A DNA stretch of 64,000 nt from Lactarius indigo (lineage: Eukaryota; Basidiomycota; Agaricomycetes; Russulales; Russulaceae). Position 1 is the first letter of the stretch. Each line of letters begins with the position of its first letter. Of this stretch, positions 11,905 to 22,601 are shown one piece after another. Position numbers and translations under genes: made by a program. The stretch lies in NCBI GenBank assembly GCA_025766275.1, contig JAFKAC010000011.1, positions 434,001 through 498,000 of the forward strand, written 5' to 3'. The notes under the pieces were generated by a model that saw only the letters and a program-made list of their open reading frames with translations, made no database searches and had not been told where the DNA came from.

Positions 11905-12522
11905 ATGCCAAAGAAGAACCGATCCCTTTTGCCAATTTCTTCTCCGATGACACGGCCACCGACCTCTCGAATATACTATCCGTCCATGCACGACCACCTC
12001 CAAGGGCTCGCCGTCGCTGCCACCCTCCTTCCTCGCCGAAAGCTTAAGAGGCTGCTCATCACGGTCCGTTCATTTCCCTACTTCCTCCAAACACTTACTC
12101 AATCTCTCGTCCAGAGCATGCTCATGACTTTGGGCATGGCCCTCCTTTCTGTCTACTCGACCCATATTCTCTCTCGCTTGGGTCTCGTAGCTCTCTGGCA
12201 ACATTACGATGATGTCACCAACAACCTCTTGGTCCAGATCTCCACCCAGCTTCATGCTGCCGGTCTCATCGACAACTCCACCGTGATTCCTTTCCCTCGT
12301 CCCCCTCAGTCCTGCAAGCTCAACACCCCCCTCTGTAACATCAGCCTCCCCTGGCTGTACGGCTCGGTCATCAGCCTCAGTTGTGCGTTTGGCGTTCTAC
12401 AAACCCTTTCAAAGGTAAGAAAAGACCGACAAGAACACGCACGAGAGATACGTACCATCCGTCTTGCCTTGACCGGTGCCGTCGCGTTATTCGCCCTCGG
12501 AATACTTGAGCATTTTTTATGA
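11905..12522 (+). CDS. hypothetical membrane protein
   Basis: The frame gives 205 residues with at least three hydrophobic stretches: MLMTLGMALLSVYSTHILS, LPWLYGSVISLSCAFGVLQ and LALTGAVALFALGILEHFL at the very C-terminus. A basic segment (PRRKLKRLLITVR) precedes the first. No family is recognised. An overlapping frame starting at 11901 (ATGAATGCC) reads EEPIPFANFFSDDTATDLS and looks protein-like for about 45 codons before stopping, so the true N-terminus may use that frame with an indel or intron near 11990. The direction is divergent from the C2H2 gene. Confidence 0.5.
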   Translation: MPKKNRSLLPISSPMTRPPTSRIYYPSMHDHLQGLAVAATLLPRRKLKRLLITVRSFPYFLQTLTQSLVQSMLMTLGMALLSVYSTHILSRLGLVALWQHYDDVTNNLLVQISTQLHAAGLIDNSTVIPFPRPPQSCKLNTPLCNISLPWLYGSVISLSCAFGVLQTLSKVRKDRQEHAREIRTIRLALTGAVALFALGILEHFL

Positions 12523-14749
12523 CCGACATGTTTTGCTTCCCCCTTCATGTACACACACTTGTACTACAAACTGAGATACCGTCTAATACATTCTCATCCT
12601 CGATAATTTCGGCATTGACGACAGACAGCTCCGTAGCGTACCTCCTTCGATATTCGCTCTTCAAGCTCTAACACCTCACAAATCTGCCTATGCCGTGACA
12701 TCGATGACGACCTCTCCGCTCTGTACGTAACTATGTTTTTCGCTGCACATATATTGCCGAGAACTGTCGTTCTGGCCGAACCGTCGGGATCTCTCGAGCC
12801 GTCGTCGTAAGTGCGCTCTTCGCGGCCTCGAGTCGATTAGTTCGAGCTCTACAGGAGCTCTGGCGCACACGTCTACGCGTTCCCTGACTTGGACTGCGCG
12901 GTGCCTCCTGGCGCTTGTGGTCCTTGCGCGCTCTGACCGACCCACCTCGAAGTGCGCATTCCAGTCGCTATCTCCAGTTCGCGATTGTTACGGCCCCCGG
13001 GCGTCGCTGCATGTTCTTGCTCTTAGCGACTGTCTTCCTCGTCGCCACCAGGCCCAGGCCCCGTGTGTCGTCGCGTGGCAGTTCCTCTGCGCCATTTGGC
13101 CAACCTAGGCGCCAGTTTCAAAGAGCGTCGACATACACATCTCGGTAGGTGTCCTCTACTGTGCCTAACAAGCAAGCCTGGCACCGTCTCTCTTCGAGAT
13201 CCATCACTACCCACCACCTGCCGGGCACGACGCCATCAACGGTGCCACGCGCTCGCCTTTCACGTGTGCCCTACGCCCCCGCCCTCTCTCCCGCACCCCT
13301 CCCGCTCAGGGTACGTAGTGACGCACAGCCCCGTATAGCGGACGCCCGCCGAACCAAGCCGCGCACTGCCAGCGCGCGCCTCTGCACCCCTCGTGGAGAC
13401 GCGCACCGTCGCCCCGGTCCTCGCGACGCTCTCCCAGGGTACATCGACCCCTCCGCTCCCCATCCCATCGCTGTCCCCGGATGCACACGCATGCTCTTAC
13501 AGAGTTGCCACTCCGTCCGGCGCGTAGAGATTCAAGGCCTTCACGGTCGAGGGTATACCTAAAGTGGGACAGCGGGCCGGTGAACCGGGAATCTTTTAGA
13601 TACCCGAACTGCCGGGGATCGCGCGTCGAGCCCGAGACCCAGGCGGGCTCGAAATATAATGCCCGGAGGGTCGCGCGATGACCTCACATTGCCCCAGTTG
13701 ACCACTTACCTATCTGTTCTCTTCGAAAAGAAAAAAAAGAGGGGACAAGAGGGCGCGGTGTGTGTTGAGGGGTGTGGGCCGCTATCTGACGCCACAGTCT
13801 GTGAATTGCAAATTCTTGGTGCGTCCTGCATGATTTTAGCCCCCAGCATGTTTGACAATTTGAGGAGATCGATGCCACATCTCCGCAGTGTATGCAGCGA
13901 GTTTGCGAGCCGAGACTCGGAGTCAGTGCTGCATGTACTGTATTAGGGTGTCACGGGTTCCTTGGATCCCTGTTACTGTTAGCCTCGAGGTGACTTCGCA
14001 TCGTTCGTTCGGACCCGCGACAATGGCCCGTGGACCACGGCCTAAAATCTGCTCGTTCCTGGACTGAAACCTATTGATAACGCTTACCCACACATCCGGG
14101 ACGAACGTAGCAGCTGTCTGTTAGCCATCACACACGTTGAGAACCAACCATCTTCCGTTAGGGTTGACGATTTAGGCACAGTGCCGGCGCTACGTTAGGT
14201 ATCACCTGCAACGGGATCAAAAAAAAAAGTGAGAGAATGGGGACACCCCTCGATCTGCTTGTGTGCGTGTAAAGCCTGCCTGCCTGATGGTGCTCTCCAT
14301 TCCCTCCGAAAATGGAACACAGACAGGATTTGAGTTTGAAGGCGATGCAACACCCTCTTCACTTCAAGTTGCCGTTCCAGAAGGATTGTCGAAAGGCGCA
14401 CACACCCCCGGTCCCGGTAACCAACTGATTGAACAATGCCGATGACATCGTGGCATTGTGACGACACGAGAAAAGTGCGACTCAAACCCAGGACGATTAG
14501 GCTTGGTCATTATCTTTGACCCAACATGTGCAAATCATGTAATCGCTACTTCGTACGACATAGGCGTATATGATGAACGGGTAGTTTTTTCCAACAGAAG
14601 GGAAACGGGTAGAAGAATAGCTGTTCCCCAATGCAATATGTTGTACACAAGTTGGAGTTCCAAGGGGATATTCCCTCTTTGATGGACGAATCAGGGGACA
14701 TAGCGAAATCCAGGCGCCTGTCAAAAAAATAATTCAATTGGCTACGACT
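12523..14749. other. gene-poor GC-rich stretch
   Basis: This 2.2-kb segment has several overlapping open frames on both strands between 12.7 and 13.6 kb. They are rich in Arg, Pro, Ser and Ala and look like the by-product of high GC content rather than selected proteins. No domain, splice-consistent gene, tRNA or terminal repeat was recognised. The part after 13.97 kb is ordinary non-coding sequence leading to the MFS gene 3' end. Confidence 0.45.
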
Positions 14750-16931
14750 TCACCCTAGGAAACTGACTGTGCCCACCCTGTCCGCCAGTTCGGAGGTATC
14801 AACGGGCATCCCGGGGATATGCTTTCCGTACACGCGATCACGGCGCGCATTCTCATAGCGGTAGTGAATCTGCGGCAAGATACATGATAATCAAGGCCGT
14901 ATATCGGACGAACGCAGTAAACATACCGTAAGGATACCGGTGCAAATGGTCCCGAGGAACAGTAGCCCTACTAGGACTGGTATAAAAAGGGTGGAGGTTA
15001 AAACTGCGCGCAAACAGGAGAGAGCAACTCGCCAGAGAATCCCTTACTGCGGTGATAGTACGTTAGCCGAGATCACCGATTCAAGGGCTGGTAGGCTTAC
15101 ATATACCGCGGCCCTTCGATGGATGGGAACAGATGCGAGCCGAGGATGCTGCCAGTTTGACCAATGGCCATATAGAGCGGGGTGCCCGTGGCGCGCTTGG
15201 TTTCGGAACCCAAGTTGTGAGCGTCTAGAAGCACTCTTTAGGTGGTGATCGCAATCACGCGAACATCGTGCTTACACCAGGCAATGACAAGACCGATCGT
15301 GGTGTACGTGCCACCGACAATGCAGAACGTCGCAAAGTACCGCACATGATTATTATGTGCCACAGTCAGTAGTAGGCTGTACGAATTTGGATCAGCATTG
15401 ATTGGCCAGCTGCCTGAGCTTAACGAGCGCACATGTAGCCAATTCCGCCTATTGCACTCGTGACCATGATGAAAGGTCCGCGGGTGAGGAGGCGATCGGA
15501 ACACCAGGACGCAATTGTGATGACGACAGCCGTCATAGCATAAGGCGGCACAGTGAGTAGCTGTGCCCGCGCATTAGCTGCAGAGTACTATGAGCGACGA
15601 TACTCCAATGACGAGGGAGTAACCCCACTGTATCCGAAGGTTTTGATGATGGTGGGCAAGAAGGCAGAAATAGAAGCAAGCGCAGCGTTTGCTCCGAAAT
15701 AAATGACTCCACCAAGATAGATCTGAGAAGAAAAGGTCGTGAGGTCGTTGTGAACAGCATCCGCCAAAGTTTGAAAACCCACCCTCCAGTCCTTGAACGC
15801 ATCAGCGATGTGACCTACAAAGATATGAGCGCACGATAGAAGCAACACGGCATCGACCTACTCTTGTTCACATGATACCCTATATCCGCGCTGATGTCAC
15901 GATTAGCACGAGCCAAGGCAATCTTCCGCTCTTCCTCCGTGAGGAACCTCGTCGTTTCAGGCCGATTAGGCAGGAATGCTATCGCGATCAGGCCAAGGAA
16001 TACAGCCGGAATTCCCTGTTGATAACTACTGAGGTCCTCGGCGTAGTTAGGTCACACGGATAACGAACCTCAATGATGAAAAGTAGGCGCCAGTTTGCAA
16101 TCGCGACATGGGCGTGTTGCACACCAAAGGCAAGGAGCCCCCCAAAAGCACCGGCTACGGCAGCAAATCCAAACCAGTAGGCAAGGCGCAGGCCTAGCTC
16201 GTGCTTCGTGTAAAATAGCGCTGTAACTTGGGCGTCAGAGATCCACAGCAGAGATGCACGTGATCAAGAACGCCTACAAAAGTACAAAGGGATACCGGGG
16301 CCAAATCCCGCCTCGAAGACACCAAGACCTACCCGGGCGACCATGAGCCCGGCCTGGTTGAATGCGGTGGACTGTGGTGTGGATTTGGTCTCTACAGCGT
16401 TCAAAATAGATCTGCAATGACGACTGACCATGAGCGTGGAGCAAATGCCCCACCCGATAGCCGCGCAGCCCAAATATAGTCTAGGAGGGAAGAGCTTGGC
16501 AAGAATGGTGGCTGGGACTGGACATAGGACCTGTCCAAATCGGACGTAAGGCAGGGATTACTTCAAGTTCGAACGCAAGAGGGATGATTGCTCACATAAG
16601 AGAAGAAGAAGACAGAATTGACCCAGTCGAACCTCTTGCCTGTGGGATCACCTCCGAGTACATCCGCAGGTAGGCCCTGTAGACGAGCGTTTCCTAAGTT
16701 ACTTCTATCCAAATCTAGAGTAGACATGATAAAATCTACGCTAACACGGGATGCGGGAAGACTGACACGCGAACAGGTACATGAGGCAAGCAATGGGCAA
16801 TATTCGACGGTCCAACTTGCGGACCAGAAGACGTTCCTCGCGGGGCACAGGCTCATCTTGGGCTGAGGGAATGCTCGCTGATTCGTAGGCAGCTTCATCA
16901 ACCTTGGGTCGTGCTTCTCGTCGAAGGCCAT
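14750..16931 (-). CDS. MFS permease, allantoate/Dal5-like (ACS family)
   Basis: This is a major-facilitator transporter of the anion:cation symporter group, which in fungi takes up allantoate, nicotinate, pantothenate and similar anions at the plasma membrane; the substrate here is unknown. Family text includes ERLLVRKLDRRILPIACLMY, YLDRSNLGNARLQGLP, AGLMVARVGLGVFEAGFGPG, WRLLFIIEGIPAVFLGLIAI-like text, and the C-terminal YRYENARRDRVYGKH. About twelve membrane segments are spread over eight or more exons. The start is the ATG at 16931-16929 (AFDEKHDP); the last codon lies at 14753. One base appears to be missing from a C run near 16906, changing frame just after the start. An alternative ATG upstream in the other frame has a less typical N-terminus. 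Confidence 0.82.
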
Positions 16932-18615
16932 GACAAAGAACAAGGAAACGTGGTGGGTGGGTGAGAGAGAAGGCGGTCCGCGGATTCGGGTGTGCCATAA
17001 CCATGGTTCTTATATAGAGGTTCTACCTTGTTGCTTCTACTAGCGTATCGGTACTACGCTTCTCCCAAAGTTCAAACAAACCACACGAGGTCACCGGCAT
17101 CACGGCCCGCTTTAACTCACACATGATCAGTAGTAGTACGTCATATTCATTTGTTGAGGCAACTTTCAACATGAAGACCACCAATTATGCCTCGGGGCAT
17201 AGGCCCATCGCGATGATGTGAGGCAAAGACCGCAAGTCGATTACCCCAGACAGTCACCGGTCACCGGGGTTGTGAAATTTCTTTTGGCCCATCTATCACT
17301 CCGACAAATATTCGGTGATCGAGGTGGATTTTCCAATAGTTTAGCTTGCACTCTAGTCGAAGCCACACTCTTTGGAGCGCAAGCGTTGACGTTGACGCTC
17401 GGCTTTTAGGATCACATTAACCCGGGCGCTTGGTGAGTGAAATTTGCCACGTGGTTGGCATGTTTTTTTTTCTTCTTTCTCACATACAGTCGGCACGATA
17501 CACTGAATGCCTCCGAGTCCGAGTCGGTGCTAATTGAATATGAACGATAAATCTTCCCAAAACTCGAAAAGAGCAGATAGAGGTACACTTGTACTGACTA
17601 ACCGGACTATAATAGTCTGATAGCACACTGGTACCAACTTGATGGGGTGTCGGCCAAGGTGTCAGCTAGAGCTGCCATGGACAGCTGCTGACCACGCATT
17701 CAAGATTCAGTTTTAATGTGTGTTTGCGTTATCAGTAGCTGACGGCTACTGCATTCACAGATGGAGTCCGAGCTACATTATTGTGGAACGGTTTATCCTT
17801 TCATAGGTGTCCAACGCCCCATTTTTAATTACGCCGGAAAAGGTTTTGTTGCATGAAGATACATCTTATCGCCGATTGCCTCGCCACACGTCAAGTGCTT
17901 GTACACGACTCGGAAGTACTGCGGGATCGATAGGGCGCCGCAAGAGAGGCCAGTGGTCAAATGCAAAGGATACATGCACTTCAAGAGAAAGGCAAAAAGG
18001 TTGCCCAGATATGGCTTGCGGTGGCAGTAACAAAGGGGCACGCATCTAGGCCCAGAAGGAGTAGACGCGGTGATAAGTTTTCGATCCAGCGAAAATAACA
18101 AATCGAACTCAGAAATGAGGAGGCAAATATACGGCGCGACATGTGACCGCACAAATGGGCAACGAGGCAAAGAAGGCGATGGCATGCGACCCCACTAAGC
18201 AGATGAACAGGTGGTAGATTGACTTTGCGTTACGATTGCGTGTGAACCACCGCAGTAGTCGACCATCGGCCATAGCTGAGGACGGATCTGAGAAACAGGA
18301 CGGACACTCGGAAAGCAACGCAGTGAATCCGTGCCCCGCAGGGACAGTTCCGTGTGGCCTCTAAGTCTGTGGTTTGCGTTCAAAGACAGGCAGCTGAGAC
18401 CGAATTCAAGTTCAACTCGACCCCTTGGTTCCATCGGCACTTCACGGTTCTAGATCAATTATGATCTGGGTCTATGTTGCACTGTAGTATTGTACCGTAG
18501 ATTATGTGCGAGAAAGCCGAACGAGGCTGGGGGTATAAGTATTCATCGTGGCCACGGAAAAAAAAAATCCCTCTTAGGGTTTTCGCGCGATAACCAAGTA
18601 CATAGGCGTAAAGAG
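16932..18615. other. intergenic, MFS promoter and ERG6 3' side
   Basis: No supported gene was found in this 1.7 kb. Short frames at 17.8-18.4 kb have no recognisable motif. The segment is more AT-rich than its neighbours and contains the upstream region of the MFS gene and the downstream region of ERG6. Confidence 0.45.
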
Positions 18616-19834
18616 CTAGACAACAAATTTAGCAAGAGAGCGCCTGATGAGCATCGCGGCTGACACACCTTTGTCTGACCAGCCTTTTACCAACGCATCG
18701 GCGGCGAGACGAAGAGTTTCACCAACCTCCCATGTACCCTTAGGGACGAAGCGGAATAACTCGAGGACGCGTAAAGCATTATGAGTAACCAATTGACCGG
18801 ACCAACTCATTCGCCAGACAGTAAAGTAATCCCAAGCAGTTTGTGCCTTCCAAATATCCCCTTCGAGAGGGTAGTACCAAGGCACGGAATCAGGGCGATC
18901 AGCGAGGTCCTCTTCAAGCTCGATTTTGAAGCCGACTGCTTTGAGAGCATCCCTCGCCTTGGACAAGGGACGCATTTCGGGGATACCATTACCCAGCTCG
19001 ATCTCATGAGCTAGGGCCTTGTGTTCGGGTATGGAGGGATCCCATCTGTCGGTCATACACCATTCGTAAACGCCAAACTGAAAATCATTTCATTAGGTCA
19101 AATGGGTCACGCGCCAGTGTAACTTTGAACTTACCACTCCTCCGGGCTTCAGGACCTTCAATATCTCACCATAGACACCCTCCCATGTCGGAGCGTGAAC
19201 AGTGGCCTCAATAGCGTAAACTGCATAAATAGTTTCAGTTGGCGTTTAGGTGAAGTGAGGGCCGGAGCGCGCCTGCATCAAAGGAGTTCTCGCCAAATTG
19301 CTCCGAGAGCTTCATAAAGTCGCCCTTCACGAACTGGACCTGATCCTGCAGGCCTGCGTCCTTAGTGTACTGGCGAGCGCGACCAACTTGAAACTCGTTG
19401 TTGTTTAAGCCAACGATGTTGACATCCGCGAAACGTGCAATCTCTCTAGCAGGGCCACCCACGCCACAACCAACGTCGAGAACGCGCATGCCCGGGCGAA
19501 GGGTCATCTGAGCGGCAAGGTAGTGCTCGTGACGGGCCAAAGACGCAGCAAACGCCTCGCCCTTGTAGAAGCGCGAGAAGTGGAATGACTTGGCCCAACC
19601 GTACTCGTAAAGTTCCGTCGCTCCGTCGTAGTAGCCTGAAGGAAAGAGGGAATGAGATGGGGACACAGTGGACGAAATGACAGGCGAAATGGTACCATTT
19701 ACGACGTCGGTATAATTTTCGACACGGACATCAGAGTCGGCTTTGACTTCCTTTTGAATGTCTTTTTGCCAGAAGCCAGCGTAATTTTCGATACGTGAGC
19801 CGACACGTCCATCGTCTAGTTTGGTGGGGGCCAT
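18616..19834 (-). CDS. ERG6: sterol 24-C-methyltransferase Erg6
   Basis: Erg6 transfers a methyl group from S-adenosylmethionine to C-24 of zymosterol in ergosterol synthesis, at the ER and lipid droplets. The conserved region [20 protein letters not shown] is followed by the SAM-binding motif [17 protein letters not shown], then [35 protein letters not shown], and the C-terminal sterol-methyltransferase region with [13 protein letters not shown]. Four coding segments are joined by introns near 19081-19135, 19220-19270 and 19635-19692. The last of these is in frame, so it can be read through by mistake. The start at 19834 ([11 protein letters not shown]) is the only suitable ATG. No frame breaks were seen. 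Confidence 0.93.
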
Positions 19835-20199
19835 TTGAAGTTGCTGTGAAAAGCTATTCAGGATAGAGCCACGTGGAGAGGAAAAAAAACATACTCTAAC
19901 TAGGCAGAGTAATGAACGAAAGGCGGGGGTAAGGTGAAGGAAGGTAAAGAGGTGCTGGCAAGTGCTATTTGAACCCGACTAATTTTGATGAGACGAGGAA
20001 TTAAAAAAAAAAAAATGGGCCCACTTGTGGCCACGTTTCTCAGAGCGCCGGTCGTTAGTATTACGACCTTCTTATCCTTCACAGGTCCTGGTGCTGTTGA
20101 TCACGCGATCACGGCTAATCACCAGTACCTCGCAAATACATACTCGTACGACCACGACCTGGATGATGATACCGAGACATCAACGCATCAACGACCAAT

Positions 20200-20733
20200 T
20201 TGTGTCCGTGTGTAGACTCGAACTTTGAAATTCCTCATATCCATCAGGGCCCATCTGGAGGCTCAGGCGGTTTATGGTTAATGTACCTTGCCGAGGTTGA
20301 AAAACAGAACGAGGACATAGTCGCAGCCGCATATTGGAAGGGGTTGCTTGACAGCGTCCTTGTATTTGTAAGTATGATATTCCCTCCTACTGACACAATC
20401 GTGAAGAATGGTCTTTTCTCCGGCATACCAGATTACGCAAAACCAGACTGTCTTTCTGAATCTTCTGTCGTGGTCAGCGTGCTCTGTCTCTTCACTTTGG
20501 TCCTCGGCTTTAGCTCTGTGCTCTATGCGGTCTTAGTTCAACTATGGTCCCCACGCGACATAGGGCACACTCAGTGTGGTGTTGCAACTCAAAGTCTCAC
20601 AGTTGCACACGCATGTGGCGGTTCATGTTCAGATGGTATATTTAGGTTGTCCCGCCACTCTGGTTTTGCGTACTTAGAGCCAGCAACTTGCCTGGCCCTA
20701 GATCAATACTTGAAGACGAGTGGCGCTTGTTAG
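20200..20733 (+). CDS. DUF6535-like membrane protein, shortened
   Basis: After removal of a 42-base intron (about 20369-20410, GTAAGT to GAAG) the text reads YLAEVEKQNEDIVAAAYWKG, then LLDSVLVFNGLFSGI. This is the signature start of the DUF6535 family, whose members expand strongly in Agaricomycetes. A hydrophobic segment VLCLFTLVLGFSSVLYAVLV followed by QLW matches the second conserved block. The region normally between the blocks is almost absent, so this copy is shortened. The start codon is uncertain; the only internal ATG is at 20281, and the frame is open from 20200. The function of the family is unknown. Confidence 0.55.
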   Translation: MCPCVDSNFEIPHIHQGPSGGSGGLWLMYLAEVEKQNEDIVAAAYWKGLLDSVLVFVSMIFPPTDTIVKNGLFSGIPDYAKPDCLSESSVVVSVLCLFTLVLGFSSVLYAVLVQLWSPRDIGHTQCGVATQSLTVAHACGGSCSDGIFRLSRHSGFAYLEPATCLALDQYLKTSGAC

Positions 20734-20875
20734 ATCCAGTCTGGCCTGCCAGTCACTTTTATAATGCCATGCGAAGTGAGCGCAATTGCACTTGAGTCGA
20801 TCATCTATTATTCCCGCGCACACACGAGAGTCCTCTATGCCTCCCGGGTCTTCTCTTACCCTTAAAGGCTAATTG

Positions 20876-21706
20876 ATGAAGTCGGCCTGCAGCTCCTTTC
20901 GCTATAATCCACGTAACTTGGAGAACCCCTGGTGTGGGCTTTGGATCATGGGGCTCCTGAAACTCGTAGAACCCTTCAACAACGTGGGCACCATTCCACA
21001 GTATGCATTGTGGTACACGCTGCCAGAGGAGGAACCAGTGATCGAGCCAATCGAGGAAGTTGACGAGGGCGCTACCGGTGAACCCGAAGACGGCAGTCAT
21101 GACGAGCATGGCCACGAAAGTGAAGACGAACCCAATAGCAACAACGACAGTGACGTTGAGTTGGATCTACTCCAACATACAGACAAGAGTCCCAGGCCTG
21201 TCGCTACCCATGAGCAAGATCCTGACGTGTCATCGACCGAATCACTGCGTGACATTCCAGATGGGTCGGCATCACGAACCATTCCCGATTTTATCGCTCT
21301 CTACATTCTGGCTGAGGAATTAGCTCCCAAACCCCATTACAGGAACAGATTCGAGCGTCGTGTGGTTTACAGAATCATTCACGAGTGCTGCCCCCTCATT
21401 GTAGAGATCAAGTCATTTGGAGTCAACAACCCAAGATGTCGGGTTTCGGTGTTATCACCTTTTCAAGATGTATGAACACGCCCTTCGCACGGTAGTACAG
21501 TAATTGCCGCTAGCAGCGATCACTGGACATACCAGATTGTCACGCGGGCCATTCCCAGGGCTTGGGGGGATGTCATGGATACCCAACCGTGGGATAGGCT
21601 CAAATTTCCATCTCTTGTGGTTTTGGGTACTCAAGATTCCGATAAAATGATGCAGGAGATCTCTGGTTATCTCCACAATGCAAAGCGTGCCCAATTTGAG
21701 ACTTGA
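20876..21706 (+). CDS. hypothetical protein with acidic linker
   Basis: The frame opens at the ATG at 20876 and runs to about 21435, then continues after a probable intron (about 21436-21490) to a stop at 21704-21706. Visible parts are an N-terminal block ending YALWYTLPEEE, an acidic low-complexity linker (EDGSHDEHGHESEDEPNSNN), and a conserved-looking C-terminal region (RNRFERRVVYRIIHECCPLI and later AASSDHWTYQIVTRAIPRAW). I do not recognise a named domain. The short distance to the DUF6535-like gene and to the transposon makes this a genomic neighbourhood of fast-changing genes. Confidence 0.5.
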
Positions 21707-22454
21707 ATGAGACTGCAGCATTGTTCCTGTGTCGTGTCTGGCTTGGGTTTGGGTGCCGTCTATTCAAGCTCCGTTTAAAACATCTGTGTCCTCTTACATG
21801 CTCTCGAGACCCATCGAGTACTTGTCGCTCAATGCAATACTACGACAATAAGCTTCAGTGCAGTTCACCTCTCTCCAAATCATCACCACACGTCTTGCGT
21901 GTTGCTGCCACTGGCTGGGACATCAGCCATCTCCTGCGACGAGACTCGATGGACCTGTTTACAGTAGCCAAGTAATGAATGAGTAGACTCCAAGTCCACT
22001 CTCACATGTCGTATATCACCCTACTTTTCTATTCACTTCTCGTGAGCCAAATCCGCCTGCGTTATCAATTGCCCTGGATCCCAACCGGCAACCACATCAC
22101 TCCTGCTCGCCCAGTGTGTCGAAGACGACTTGGAACCCACTCACGAGCCTCGATCGCGAGGAGCAAACGCAGTGTCCCGCCTGCCAGTGAGGGTGCCATA
22201 CACCCTGACAGCGCTCCTTTGCGAAGGTGTGCGTCTGTCGTTGGCCCTTGCGCCCTTGCTTGTGCCCACCTCACCCACCCCGTCCGCACCACGCACCACT
22301 GACAGCGGGTAGGGCCACTACATATTGACCCGTCACAGATTTTATTCATCTGCACGGCCAACTTGAACCCCCCCCCTGGGCTACCGCACCCGGGCAATTT
22401 GGGCCACAACGCACTGACCTATGCGACCGCGCTGTTCATTGGTGCAGGTGTTGG
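21707..22454. other. intergenic left flank of the transposon complex
   Basis: No gene is supported. A run of nine C lies near 22368-22376. The sequence immediately before the transposon end reads GGTGCAGGTGTTGG. Confidence 0.45.
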
Positions 22455-22489
22455 CATCAGGAAAAACCTCCTGTGCTAATAAAGGATAA
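22455..22489 (+). repeat. left terminal inverted repeat
   Basis: It begins CATCAGGAAAAACCTCC and ends GGATAA. It is the inverted partner of 35629-35663, with a perfect outer 17 bases. Confidence 0.75.
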
Positions 22490-22601
22490 GCGCCCGTAAA
22501 TTATTAATATTCTGAGTAATCGAGATAATTCGTGAGTAATTCATGCTCGGAGCTGATAATCACGAGCACCTTTGAACGGGTGGTTACACAGTGCTAATTA
22601 T

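Noticed and set aside
20025..20228. Short frame upstream of the DUF6535-like gene as its first exon
   Set aside because: No splice-consistent join to YLAEVEKQ was found and the composition is not protein-like.
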